The position numbers and the translations under genes are program-made. Shown here one piece after another: positions 33,514-42,226 of a stretch of DNA of 64,000 nt; the stretch's first letter is position 1, and each line of letters begins with the position of its first letter. The notes beneath the pieces were generated by a model that was not told the DNA's origin, did no database searches, and was given only the letters and a program-made list of their open reading frames with translations. This DNA is from Bacteroidetes bacterium GWF2_33_16 (GTDB taxonomy: Bacteria > Bacteroidota > Bacteroidia > Bacteroidales > UBA12077), in NCBI GenBank assembly GCA_001768565.1, contig MEOE01000007.1:1-64000 (forward strand). Direction: 5' to 3'.

Positions 33514-35097
33514 ATGACAAAAAATATTTATTTACTATTTATTCTTTTAATAACTCTAATTCAGTGCAATAAATTATTCTCACAAACTTATTTAGTAGGT
33601 GGCGATTTCGACTATCCACCATTCTCATATATTGACAAAACAGGAAAGGCCGTTGGATCAGACATTGATTTATTAAATTCAATATCTGATGAAACAGGCA
33701 TTGAATTTAAGTATCAACTAACTGAATGGGATAGTGCATTAAACAATATTCAATCAGGGGAAACTGATATTATAATAGGAATCATTTTCTCAGAACAAAG
33801 AGAAGCATTCATGGATTTTACGAATCCAATACATACCGAATATTATTCAATTTTTATTCGTAAAGATCTAAAATTACACGACATATCAGACTTGTATAAC
33901 TACAAGTTAATGGTTTTGAGCAAAGATATTTCTGTCGAAAAATTTCTTATTCCTATGGGTCTCTACAATAACTATGTTGTTGCAAAATCTTTACCAGAAG
34001 CAATCGCTGGAATCGAATGGGGAAGAGCTGATTTTGTTATAGCTCCGCACTCACTGGGAATGAATGAACTGGTGAAAAATAACTATAAAAATATTCAGGT
34101 TAAAGGGCCACCAATAATTCCAAGTATTTATTGTATGGCTGTAAAAAAAGGGAATACGCGTTTACTGGGAATCTTAAATAAAGGTATTTCAGATTTACGA
34201 GCCAAAGGAGAACTTGCAAAAATACAGGCTAAATGGATTGTTTACGAAAGAGATGAGTATAGATACAAACGAATTGCCAAGATTATTGGGATTGTTTTTC
34301 TAATAGCAACAATAATGTTAATGGTTGTATTCATATGGGTGTGGTCGCTTCGCAAACAGATTAAGAAGAAAACAAAAAATATTGAGATTAAAAATCAGGA
34401 ATTACAGAAATTAAATGCTGAGAAAAACAAGTTTTTATCAATCATCGCACATGATTTAAGAAGTCCCTTTAATTCTATTATAGGTTTTAGCGATCTTCTT
34501 GTAAAACAGGCCAATAAAGAAGATATCGAAAATGTTGTGAAGTATTCAAATGTTATAATGAATTCATCAAAAAGAGCAATGGACTTGCTTACTAATCTGA
34601 TGGATTGGTCGCTTTCTCAAACGGGTCGAATAAATTTCAACCCCGAATATTTCATGATAGATGAACTCATAGAAAACACGTTGCTTCTATTTTCTGATAT
34701 AGCAGCGCAAAAGACAATTGGAATAGAAAAGGAATTGATTGCAGGTAAAGCTGTTTATGCTGATAAAGAAATGATTAATACAATATTAAGAAATTTAATT
34801 TCCAATGCTATTAAATTTACCCCAAGAGGAGGTTTATTAAAAATTCAAAGTAGGATTGAAAAAAATAAAGTTGAAGTCTCATTAAAAGATTCAGGTGTTG
34901 GATTAACGAAATCAGCAATCGAAAAGCTATTTCGAATTGACACTAACATTTCTTCTCCTGGTACTCAAAAAGAAGAAGGAACAGGTCTTGGTTTGATTCT
35001 TTGTAAGGAATTTATAGATAAGCATAAAGAAAAAATATGGGTTGAAAGTGAGCCAGAAAAAGGTTCTGTTTTTTATTTTACATTATCATATTATTAA
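33514..35097 (+). CDS. Sensor kinase with periplasmic substrate-binding domain
   Basis: A 527-residue BvgS/EvgS-like sensor. A signal peptide (to about 24) is followed by a bacterial SBP family 3 domain (about 25-245; DFDYPPFSYIDKTGKAVGSDIDLL), a membrane helix (about 253-277), a HisKA domain with H313 in IIAHDLRSPF, and an HATPase domain (N-box NLISNAIKF at about 427, then DSGVGL and GTGLGL). There is no PAS or receiver domain and no response-regulator gene next to it, so its partner is elsewhere. The ligand is probably a small polar solute such as an amino acid (inference). It is the first gene of the accessory stretch beyond tRNA-Asn. Confidence 0.9.
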   Translation: MTKNIYLLFILLITLIQCNKLFSQTYLVGGDFDYPPFSYIDKTGKAVGSDIDLLNSISDETGIEFKYQLTEWDSALNNIQSGETDIIIGIIFSEQREAFMDFTNPIHTEYYSIFIRKDLKLHDISDLYNYKLMVLSKDISVEKFLIPMGLYNNYVVAKSLPEAIAGIEWGRADFVIAPHSLGMNELVKNNYKNIQVKGPPIIPSIYCMAVKKGNTRLLGILNKGISDLRAKGELAKIQAKWIVYERDEYRYKRIAKIIGIVFLIATIMLMVVFIWVWSLRKQIKKKTKNIEIKNQELQKLNAEKNKFLSIIAHDLRSPFNSIIGFSDLLVKQANKEDIENVVKYSNVIMNSSKRAMDLLTNLMDWSLSQTGRINFNPEYFMIDELIENTLLLFSDIAAQKTIGIEKELIAGKAVYADKEMINTILRNLISNAIKFTPRGGLLKIQSRIEKNKVEVSLKDSGVGLTKSAIEKLFRIDTNISSPGTQKEEGTGLGLILCKEFIDKHKEKIWVESEPEKGSVFYFTLSYY

Positions 35098-35772
35098 TTT
35101 AAACGATGTTCTTTACTAAAACCCAAATGCAGCTGAAAGCTCCAAAAAGCAGGTAGGCAAAAAAATGTTTTACTATCATACTTGCCGAACCATTCCTGAT
35201 TAAATCCCAGTAAGAACATTACGAAAAGAATGAAGTTAAATTGTCAGATCGAAATATAATTTCAACAAAGAATAAAGTATCAAGCCTATAATTAAAATTC
35301 TTGATTTAAAACCTTAGAAAAAAGAGTTACAGTTTATAGAATTATTTTTAAACGCCTTATTTGTAACGGCCTTAGCATAGGAAAAGTGCAGGTTTCCGCC
35401 GCGTTTCATTATCCACCATTAATAAAGTTTAAATGAAGTAAAAAGCCTGCAAACCACCAAGCCCCCGCATAATCAGTTGATGACATGTTATAAATTGTGT
35501 GCTTAGAATTGTTTTACCTGTCAAGTTGGTAATTAAACTATCCATGAAATAACAAAACATTTTTTTGGTGGGAAATAATTATTGCTCGTTAGAGCAAATT
35601 TATGTTTCACTTAAATTTTGAAATAAACTATTTATAATGAATAAGAAACAAGGTATTATTTAAGAACGTTTTGTTTGATGATTTAACAATTAAATATTAC
35701 ATTCACAATACTTAACAAATAGATTGTTATTAAAAATTAAAAGCGCCATATTAATCCTTATAAATAATCTTT
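35098..35772. repeat. Gene-free stretch with long diverged repeat, copy A (35124-35450)
   Basis: I see no gene in these 675 bases. Positions 35124-35205 match 36988-37069 with four differences in 82 bases. Looser similarity continues to about 35450, including GGCCTTAGCATAG (copy B GGGCTCGGCATAG) and TTAATAAAGTTTAAA. Copy A holds about 65 extra bases in the middle. The two copies are in the same orientation, 1.86 kb apart, and flank the serine hydrolase gene. The remainder (35450-35772) is plain AT-rich DNA. Confidence 0.65.
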
Positions 35773-36921
35773 ATGAAAGTACTTCTTATTGCTTTAATTG
35801 CAATGTTAAGCATCAATAATGCTTTTTCTCAAACAAATTTTAATGAAAAATCAGAAATAATTGATTCTTTAATGCTAAATCATTTAGTCCATAAGGGTAA
35901 ACGTCCAATTTATAATATTTTACTTTATGCAAAGAATGAAAAAACAGGATATGAATATTTTGGTGGACAAGGTAGTATAGGGAAAAGAAATGAGAAAAGA
36001 GTGGAGGCAGATTATCAGTATAGAATTGCAAGTATAACCAAAACTGTAGTTGCTACTATTGTTTTGCAGCTAGAAGAAGAAGGTAAGTTAAATGTCAACG
36101 ATAAAGCCTATAGTTATCTTGACGGATTGGATTTTTTAAACTTCGATGAATTTCTTATACTAAACAACACATCATATGCCAAGGATATTCGCATAAAAGA
36201 TTTACTCCAGCATACATCAGGTATTGCTGATATTTTTACTGATAAAAAGTCAAGATTTAATATCAGTGTTTTTTTAAATAAAAAGAGACAATTTACACCA
36301 GAAGGACTTGTCGATATATATTATAAATATAATTTAAATAAGGAACCTAATAATAAACCAGGTGAAAGTATGCATTATTCCGATATGAACTATATGCTAT
36401 TAGGTTTTATAATTGAACAAGTTACCAAACAGAAATTGCCACAAGTTATTCGTGATAGAATAATTGAAAAATTGGGAATGAATAACACATATTTTGAGTA
36501 TTACGAAAAAGAGTATGGAAATGGTAAGCGAGTTGATACATATTTAAATAGAATTAATATGACTAAGAAAATAAATAGTTCATATGAATGGGCTGGTGGA
36601 GGCTTGGTATCAACAACAAAAGATGTGGCAATTTTTATTGAAGCATTATTTAATAATGAGCTTTTCCAAAACTCTTCAACATTAGATAAAATGATTGATT
36701 TTTCAGATAATAAAAAGTACGGATTGCATTATGGAATGGGTATAAGTTTATATAAATTTAATGATAAATTATTTTATGGACATGGAGGATATTATGGTTC
36801 TCTTTTAATACATGAACCTATTGATAATATAACTCTTTCTATAAATGTTGGACAAGTTAAACTACCTAGTAACAACAAAATATTTATGAAGAATATTATG
36901 GATGTAATAATGAATGAATAG
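35773..36921 (+). CDS. Serine hydrolase, class C beta-lactamase fold
   Basis: A 382-residue exported enzyme with a signal peptide ending AFSQ. The penicillin-binding/esterase-type catalytic motifs are visible: SxxK in ASITKT (Ser at about 89), YxN-type YSDMNY, and HGG in YGHGGYYG. LLQHTSGI and GESMHYSD are typical of the family. Members act as D-Ala-D-Ala peptidases, esterases or peptidases; true beta-lactamase activity is not implied. It stands alone between two directly repeated sequences and is even richer in A and T than its neighbours, which suggests a mobile or recently gained cassette (inference). Confidence 0.9.
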   Translation: MKVLLIALIAMLSINNAFSQTNFNEKSEIIDSLMLNHLVHKGKRPIYNILLYAKNEKTGYEYFGGQGSIGKRNEKRVEADYQYRIASITKTVVATIVLQLEEEGKLNVNDKAYSYLDGLDFLNFDEFLILNNTSYAKDIRIKDLLQHTSGIADIFTDKKSRFNISVFLNKKRQFTPEGLVDIYYKYNLNKEPNNKPGESMHYSDMNYMLLGFIIEQVTKQKLPQVIRDRIIEKLGMNNTYFEYYEKEYGNGKRVDTYLNRINMTKKINSSYEWAGGGLVSTTKDVAIFIEALFNNELFQNSSTLDKMIDFSDNKKYGLHYGMGISLYKFNDKLFYGHGGYYGSLLIHEPIDNITLSINVGQVKLPSNNKIFMKNIMDVIMNE

Positions 36922-36949
36922 AGATTTCATTTCTTTTTTATATTTTAGC

Positions 36950-36980
36950 TTAAACACCCTAACATGTTAAGGTGTTTAAG
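36950..36980 (+). terminator. Terminator after serine hydrolase
   Basis: TTAAACACC and GGTGTTTAA form a 9-bp stem, continued inside by TAACATGTTA. The loop itself is palindromic. Only a short T-run follows. Confidence 0.6.
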
Positions 36981-36981
36981 T

Positions 36982-37240
36982 AAACCACAAATGCAGCTGA
37001 AAACTCCAAAAAGCAGGTAGGCAAAAAAATGTTTTACTTTCATACTTGCCAAACCATTCCTGATAAAATACCTATCAAACTGTTTATTAAGATTATTGAT
37101 TTTTAAAATCGACAAAATGAGGAGCAGTTTAAATGATTTCCAAAAAAGCATCTTCTTTGTAGCGGGCTCGGCATAGAAAAAGGGTGCGATTTAGCTCTGT
37201 TTTCTTATCTGCTGTTAATAAAGTTTAAAGGTAGTAGTAT
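36982..37240. repeat. Long diverged direct repeat, copy B
   Basis: This fills the gene-free gap 36922-37281. The core 36988-37069 is nearly identical to copy A, and similarity continues weakly to about 37235. A 68-codon minus-strand frame runs through it, but the differences between copies in that frame mostly change amino acids, so I do not call it a gene. Confidence 0.65.
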
Positions 37241-37281
37241 TCCTTTTAAATTCTATGCATACCGAATTTTATAATGCCGTT

Positions 37282-38271
37282 TTAGAGGTTGTTATTATTC
37301 AATAAATATTCGTAAGGTAACCAATCAGCAATTCGTTGTTTTGACATTTCGCCCTTCCAGATTATTCCTGGATTGAAGAATCCCGTTTCATCAAAATAAA
37401 CGTCTTCCTTAAGAAATTCAATGATGCTTTTACGATGGTTATATTCTATAAATAAGTTAGATGGGTATTTAAGAAATTTATTGGATTTATCATCTTCAAA
37501 TACGATGTCCTTAAGTTTAAGAACCTTTAATTCTGGATTTTTAATAATAAATCCAGAAGATTTTAAGTTTCCAGACCAAAGTACCCTGAAAAAGTGCATT
37601 CTTGATCCAAAATAAACTGATTCTCTTCTTTTTTCATAAAACTGTTTCGGTGTATCATTAACAATTAGATCCTCGTTGAATATAATATTGCCACAAAAAA
37701 AAGTGGCTTCCTTTTCTTTGTAATACTCAAATTTATCGAGATAATAAGTGATTCTATACCCTAACGATTTATTCTCAATCACAATAGGGTTAAAAGCATA
37801 TGCCTTTATGGTATCATCATCGGAATAATAATTAAAGGTAATATCCTTCTCGTTCATTATTACACATTCTTGCGCATTGGCAGTTGTTCCAATAAATTCT
37901 TCTTTAAATAACAATAAATTTTTTCTTCTTTTCTTTTCAAGAGATTTAGCGCTAATAATAGCTTCATTTAATTCATATATCTTGGGTTGCAAATAAACTG
38001 TCAGTGATTTGGTTCTTGAAAATTCAGTAATAGTAACCGAGTAATATCCTATAGCACTTATTGTTAATGGCATCGATCTGTATTTGGAGATATCCAATTC
38101 GAAATTACCATTCTGATCAGAAGATGTACCTCCAAATGTTCCATTAAAATAAATTGTAGCAAAACAGATAGTGTTATTTGTTTCCTTTTCAAGAATTGTA
38201 CCTTTAATAATCTGATTAAAGGCTGTTAAATTGGTAATAACGAATAAGAATAATAAAGATAACTTTTTCAT
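37282..38271 (-). CDS. Carboxypeptidase-like regulatory domain protein
   Basis: A 329-residue exported protein with a signal peptide ending AFNQ. Residues about 22-95 are a CarboxypepD_reg-like beta-sandwich (IIKGTILEKETNNTICFATIYF, split here as IIKGTILEKE and CFATIYF; GTSSDQNGNFELDI; LTISAIGYYS). An uncharacterised region of about 230 residues follows, with many Tyr/Phe and Lys/Glu. The N-terminal domain is the one found on TonB receptors and surface proteins of Bacteroidota, but no barrel or plug follows here. Function unknown; probably envelope-located. Confidence 0.8.
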   Translation of the reverse strand: MKKLSLLFLFVITNLTAFNQIIKGTILEKETNNTICFATIYFNGTFGGTSSDQNGNFELDISKYRSMPLTISAIGYYSVTITEFSRTKSLTVYLQPKIYELNEAIISAKSLEKKRRKNLLLFKEEFIGTTANAQECVIMNEKDITFNYYSDDDTIKAYAFNPIVIENKSLGYRITYYLDKFEYYKEKEATFFCGNIIFNEDLIVNDTPKQFYEKRRESVYFGSRMHFFRVLWSGNLKSSGFIIKNPELKVLKLKDIVFEDDKSNKFLKYPSNLFIEYNHRKSIIEFLKEDVYFDETGFFNPGIIWKGEMSKQRIADWLPYEYLLNNNNL

Positions 38272-38419
38272 TTTTGCTTATTTTTTATTTAATAATCACA
38301 ACCGATTTGCAATATGGCACCAAGCAGATTGCAAGTGTTTTACCATCAATCCAGGATGAAATTAAAGCACTTCACAGCTTTTTGCTATATTTTATGTTCC
38401 CCAACTTAGTTATTCTATG

Positions 38420-38713
38420 TCAGGCACAACTGCTTTTAATATAACCACCCATATTCTTGAAAATACTTATATAACTTACAAGAATAATGTTTTTCTGGAA
38501 TAAAATCTGATAAGCTAAACCTCCATCAATTGGAAGATTTAAAGTTGCATTAGGCTTTTGATCTTTGGAATTTGTATAATCACTAATTACAGGTTTAGCA
38601 GGAAATTTAATCTCAACACCATAAGATTTGTTTATATAAACAAATACTTCGTTTTGAGAAAAGCCATTTATTGATATCAATACCAATAAAAGCATAATAG
38701 TAATTTTTTTCAT
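38420..38713 (-). CDS. Short exported protein, possibly truncated
   Basis: A 97-residue protein with a clear signal peptide (MKKITIMLLLVLISINGFSQ). The mature part begins like a larger family of exported Bacteroidota proteins (YGVEIKFPAKPVISDYTN), but it ends after about 77 residues with an atypical tail (GGYIKSSCA). It may be a broken gene. I see no continuation in another frame downstream that I could recognise, so I call it a small hypothetical protein. It lies in the accessory stretch. Confidence 0.5.
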   Translation of the reverse strand: MKKITIMLLLVLISINGFSQNEVFVYINKSYGVEIKFPAKPVISDYTNSKDQKPNATLNLPIDGGLAYQILFQKNIILVSYISIFKNMGGYIKSSCA

Positions 38714-39099
38714 ATTTCCTTCTCTTGTAAATTAGTTAAGAATTATAACTAATAACCCTATTCAAAGGTAGACTATTCATTATAATCGACAAGCTAACAA
38801 TAAGTAGCAAATAAAGAATAATGAACTATAGAAGTACTTAGTAGAAGGTTCCTATTACTACTAGGTTAATGTGTCTATAATTCACAATGTATCTGGGGGA
38901 ACAATTCTGGTTTCCCTGGCCCTTTAGTAAAATGTATTTTGATGCCTTATTATCAATAGTTTTTTAATTATTTTGAAATTATTTAAGCATCTGGTTGAGC
39001 AATTATTCCTAAAAACCTGTATTCCATTAATTAAGGATGCTTAGCTTTGATTATCTGATTTCTTTTTATAATTTGTTTCGAAATTTAACCTTACTATGT
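38714..39099. other. Intergenic region with no recognised feature
   Basis: AT-rich sequence between the divergent short exported protein and the amidase. The upstream in-frame codons at 39037-39099 belong to the open frame of the amidase but give no signal peptide. No repeat, RNA or clear promoter was seen. Confidence 0.4.
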
Positions 39100-40773
39100 A
39101 TGAAAAGAATTGAACACCGATTTTTGCAATTAGCAATTGTACTTTTAATCTTGCTATTAGCGTTCTCTTGCAGCAAATCCGACTCTCAGAAAATTACTGC
39201 TGACGATCTCGTTTCGTATGAGAAAATTACAGGATTAGAATTTACTGTTTCAGAAAGAGATTCTTTGTTAAGCGATCTTGAATATGCCAAGGGCGAATAC
39301 AAAAATATTCGTAAAACAAAAATAGAAAATAGTGTTTCTCCTCGCTTAAATTTTGACCCCCGTCCCAGAGATTTTAAAATCAATAACGAACAAAAAACTA
39401 TCTGTTGGAATCTCCCTGCCACGGTAGAATTACCAAAGAACAAGGCCGAATTAGCTTTTATGCCAGTTTATAAATTAGCATCACTAATAAAAGAGCGAAA
39501 AATAACATCTGTAGAATTAACTCAAATCTATATCGAACGACTTAAAAAATACGGCGATACACTCGAATGTGTAATAACATTAACAGAAGATCTTGCCATG
39601 GCTCAGGCAAAAAGAGCAGATGAAGAAATGGCAATGGGCAAATACCGTGGATACTTGCATGGTATTCCTTATGGACTAAAAGATTTATTTTCTGTTCCCG
39701 GTTATAAAACTACATGGGGATCTGTTCCTTATAAAGATCAAATACTTAATGATTATGCTACTGTTTACCAAAAACTTGAACAAGCGGGGGCGGTGCTAGT
39801 AGCAAAACTAACAATGGGAGCATTGGCAATGGGTGATGTTTGGTATAATGGGGAGACTAAAAATCCGTGGGATTTATCACAAGGTTCAAGTGGTTCTTCT
39901 GCAGGTTCTGCATCAGCAACTGCTGCTGGACTGGTTGCTTTCGCTATCGGAACCGAAACATGGGGTTCTATTGTATCTCCAGCTACACGATGTGGTGTAA
40001 CCGGATTAAGACCAACATTTGGAAGAGTAAGCCGAAATGGAGCAATGGCATTGAGCTGGACAATGGACAAAGTGGGTCCGATTTGCAGATCAGCATACGA
40101 TTGTGCTCTAGTCTTTGATGTAATTCGTGGAAAAGACTCACTGGATAATACAACTGTAGATTATCCATTTAACTATTCTGAAAAAACAGATATCGTAAAA
40201 TTAAGAGTTGGGTATTTAAAAGATCTTTTCGAAGGAGAAGATTATCCCGGAAAATCAACTGATTTGCAAACTATCGAAGTATTGAAAATGCTGGGAGTTG
40301 ATTTTAAAGCTTTAAATCTACCCGAAAATCTACCAGTAAATTCATGTGCTATAATTCTAGAAGCTGAAGCTGGTGCTGCCTTCGATGAGCTTACCCGAAG
40401 TAATGCTGATGATAAAATGATTCAACAACATAAAAACGCATGGCCAAATATTTTCAGAAAATCAAGGTTTATTCCTGCAGTCGAATATATTCAGGCAAGC
40501 AGAATAAGAGATTTGTTGATCGAGGAGCTTAATGCGTTGATGAAAAATTACGATGTTATTGTTTGCCCTAGTTTTGGTGGCGATCAGTTGTTAATGACAA
40601 ACTTAACAGGTCATCCTTGTGTTGTGGTTCCTAATGGATTCGATAATGACAATCATCCAACCAGCATAAGTTTTATAGGTAATTTGTACGATGAAGCAAC
40701 TTTATTGGCATTTGCCAAAGCTTACCAGAATGCAACGGAGTTTGATAATCAGGTGCCACCGATGTTTAAATAG
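39100..40773 (+). CDS. Amidase-signature lipoprotein
   Basis: About 557 residues. The start at 39100 (MKRIEHRF) gives a lipoprotein signal with lipobox AFSC (Cys at about 25); the frame is open 21 codons upstream, but that would bury the signal. The amidase-signature domain covers about 140-540. The catalytic Lys is in GIPYGLKDLF, the cis-Ser in GSSGSSAGS, and the nucleophilic Ser in GTETWGSIVSPA, followed by TGLRPTFGRVSR. Family members hydrolyse amides, from small molecules to Glu-tRNA side reactions. Lipidation and a monocistronic location rule against GatA. Substrate unknown. Confidence 0.9.
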   Translation: MKRIEHRFLQLAIVLLILLLAFSCSKSDSQKITADDLVSYEKITGLEFTVSERDSLLSDLEYAKGEYKNIRKTKIENSVSPRLNFDPRPRDFKINNEQKTICWNLPATVELPKNKAELAFMPVYKLASLIKERKITSVELTQIYIERLKKYGDTLECVITLTEDLAMAQAKRADEEMAMGKYRGYLHGIPYGLKDLFSVPGYKTTWGSVPYKDQILNDYATVYQKLEQAGAVLVAKLTMGALAMGDVWYNGETKNPWDLSQGSSGSSAGSASATAAGLVAFAIGTETWGSIVSPATRCGVTGLRPTFGRVSRNGAMALSWTMDKVGPICRSAYDCALVFDVIRGKDSLDNTTVDYPFNYSEKTDIVKLRVGYLKDLFEGEDYPGKSTDLQTIEVLKMLGVDFKALNLPENLPVNSCAIILEAEAGAAFDELTRSNADDKMIQQHKNAWPNIFRKSRFIPAVEYIQASRIRDLLIEELNALMKNYDVIVCPSFGGDQLLMTNLTGHPCVVVPNGFDNDNHPTSISFIGNLYDEATLLAFAKAYQNATEFDNQVPPMFK

Positions 40774-40792
40774 AGTGGGTAATTGTAATATC

Positions 40793-40830
40793 AAAAAAGC
40801 TCCTAATTTCTTATGGAGCTTTTTTGTTTC
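40793..40830. terminator. Terminator between amidase and SiaC-like gene
   Basis: AAAAAAGCTCC and GGAGCTTTTTT form an 11-bp stem, usable from both sides, since the neighbouring genes converge. Confidence 0.85.
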
Positions 40831-40841
40831 TTTTAGTATTT

Positions 40842-41225
40842 CTAGTATTCTGCTATTGGAACAAACTCGAATGGAATACTTACCATTTTAGAATATTCTT
40901 TGCCGGAGTCAAGCATATCGTCATCAATTTCGGCATAATTCCAAATAACTTTAATCTCTTTTCCTTTTTTCTGAATTCTTTCAAGAATGTAGAATATTTC
41001 AAGAATTACGGTTGAGGTGGATGAATTATAATAATCGAGCCTTAACTCAAATAGTGTTTTGTCGTTGGGAGATGCAACATATTCTTCGAGCCATAAAATA
41101 ATGGGAGTAAAGAATTTTTTTGATTCCTCGGGAAAAGATTTTCCGAACATCAGAAATTTGTTATTCTGCTTGTCGAAATTTATTCCTGGTGTTTCTTCTG
41201 TTGCTCCGTAAATTAATGGTTCCAT
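40842..41225 (-). CDS. DUF1987/SiaC-like regulatory protein, copy 1
   Basis: A 127-residue protein of the DUF1987 family. Its best-known member, SiaC of Pseudomonas, is phosphorylated by SiaB, dephosphorylated by the PP2C phosphatase SiaA, and controls a partner enzyme. Family features are the opening GATEETPGINFD, GKSFPEESKKFF, WLEEYVASPN, and the central LDYYNSSTSTVILEIF, where the phospho-acceptor is expected (Ser here rather than Thr). WNYAEIDDDMLDSGKEYS ends the domain. A second copy and a PP2C-type phosphatase lie just upstream on the same strand. No SiaB-type kinase or diguanylate cyclase is in the window. Confidence 0.85.
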   Translation of the reverse strand: MEPLIYGATEETPGINFDKQNNKFLMFGKSFPEESKKFFTPIILWLEEYVASPNDKTLFELRLDYYNSSTSTVILEIFYILERIQKKGKEIKVIWNYAEIDDDMLDSGKEYSKMVSIPFEFVPIAEY

Positions 41226-41245
41226 ATGAAAAGTTATAAGTTATA

Positions 41246-41384
41246 AGTGACTAAAGTTTAAAGTGATCTAGAGTGCCTAAAGTTTTAAATAAGTGACTAA
41301 AGTTAAAAGTACTTAAAGTGCCTAAAGTTAAAAATTTAGTTCACTTTAGTTCACTTTAGCTCACTTTAGCTCACTTTAGTTCAC
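41246..41384. repeat. Decamer repeat array, left of the four-helix-bundle gene
   Basis: Five exact-length decamers TTTAGYTCAC run from 41335 to 41384, up to the stop codon of the four-helix-bundle gene. The preceding stretch 41246-41330 contains degenerate inverted units (AGTGACTAAAG, AGTGCCTAAAG), so the region could form a large cruciform. Confidence 0.7.
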
Positions 41385-41758
41385 TAATTTAAATTTTTCC
41401 CAATCGAAGTAAATATAGCTAGTAATTCGCCAGCTTCTTCTATTTCAATTTTCATTTCCTCAAGTTTAATCCATTTCATCTCTAAAATTATCTCAAGCCA
41501 ATATTGACTTTCACTTGCTTCACTTTCAGAAATTTTTATTTTGCTTCTAAAATCTGCTTTACTTCTTGCCCTGTTAGCTTCCCGGTAATTTGCTCCAATG
41601 CTTGTACCAGATTTTGTTAATTGGTTCTTTATGACTTTCCCTTCTGTTGTATTTGGTAATTTGCCAGATAATTTAATTATCGAAACGGCAAAAGTCCTTG
41701 TTCTTTTTTCTAAAATCTTAGCAAACTCCTTATTATCTAGCTTCTCATTTTCAGACAT
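41384..41758 (-). CDS. Four-helix bundle protein (23S rRNA intervening-sequence type)
   Basis: A 124-residue helical protein of the S23/four-helix-bundle family first described inside 23S rRNA intervening sequences. Signature segments are FAVSIIKLSGKLPNTTEGKV, then QLTKSGTSIGANYREA and SEASESQYWLEII. The molecular role is unclear; pentameric assembly is known for relatives. Here it is not in an rRNA gene. It is inserted between two SiaC-like genes and enclosed on both sides by arrays of a decamer close to ACTTTAGYTC, which suggests it arrived as a small mobile unit (inference). Confidence 0.9.
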   Translation of the reverse strand: MSENEKLDNKEFAKILEKRTRTFAVSIIKLSGKLPNTTEGKVIKNQLTKSGTSIGANYREANRARSKADFRSKIKISESEASESQYWLEIILEMKWIKLEEMKIEIEEAGELLAIFTSIGKNLN

Positions 41759-41770
41759 TCTAATCTATTT

Positions 41771-41835
41771 ACTTTAAATTACTTTAGTTCACTTTAAATT
41801 ACTTTAGCTCACTTTAGTTCACTTTAGCTCACTTT
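41771..41835. repeat. Decamer repeat array, right of the four-helix-bundle gene
   Basis: Six and a half consecutive 10-bp units of ACTTTARYTC/ACTTTAAATT. The array runs into the last codons of the neighbouring SiaC-like gene: its terminal Ser-Glu-Leu-Lys-stop is encoded by repeat units. Confidence 0.75.
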
Positions 41836-42214
41836 CCTCTTCTATTGGCTCAAAAGTAAAGGGTACACTAACCATAGTTGCATATTCCTTTCCTGCATCC
41901 AGCATATCAATATCTATCGACAGATAAAACCAATATACTTTTACTTTTTTGCCTGCAACAAAAATACGATCAAGTACATGAAGCATCTCTAAAATCATTA
42001 ACGATGATGATGAATTAAAATAATCCATTTTAAAGGCAAAAAGTGTAAAGTCGTTCGGGTCTTTTTCGTATTTGTTTAACCAATCAAATACAGGACCGTA
42101 AAACACTCTGCTATCTTCGGGGAAAGATGTCCCTTTTATTTCAAATTTCCCAGTAGCCTTATTAAAATGAATCCCAGGTAATCTATCAGTTTGTTCTAAA
42201 ATTAATGGCTCCAT
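41819..42214 (-). CDS. DUF1987/SiaC-like regulatory protein, copy 2
   Basis: A 131-residue paralogue of copy 1 with the same domain plan: TDRLPGIHFNKATG, GTSFPEDSRVFYGP, WLNKYEKDPN, the phospho-acceptor region MDYFNSSSSLMILEML, and LSIDIDMLDAGKEYA. It begins 12 nt after the TPR/PP2C/receiver phosphatase, so both are surely co-transcribed, matching the SiaA-SiaC pairing. Its last five residues (ESELK) come from an invading decamer repeat array. Two SiaC-like proteins under one phosphatase suggest two outputs or competition (inference). Confidence 0.88.
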   Translation of the reverse strand: MEPLILEQTDRLPGIHFNKATGKFEIKGTSFPEDSRVFYGPVFDWLNKYEKDPNDFTLFAFKMDYFNSSSSLMILEMLHVLDRIFVAGKKVKVYWFYLSIDIDMLDAGKEYATMVSVPFTFEPIEEESELK

Positions 42215-42226
42215 ATAAAATCCAAA

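Noticed and set aside
35773-36921. True class C beta-lactamase resistance gene
   Set aside because: The fold motifs are shared by peptidases and esterases. The overall sequence does not allow a resistance call.
36945-37151. 68-codon minus-strand ORF in repeat copy B as a real small membrane protein
   Set aside because: The same frame exists in copy A, but most differences between the copies change amino acids, and upstream similarity is lost, so coding selection is not supported.
39765-40070. 101-codon minus-strand ORF
   Set aside because: It is a shadow of the amidase active-site region on the other strand.
41335-41835. Possible CRISPR array
   Set aside because: The repeats are 10 bp and directly adjacent with no spacers, and no cas genes are present.
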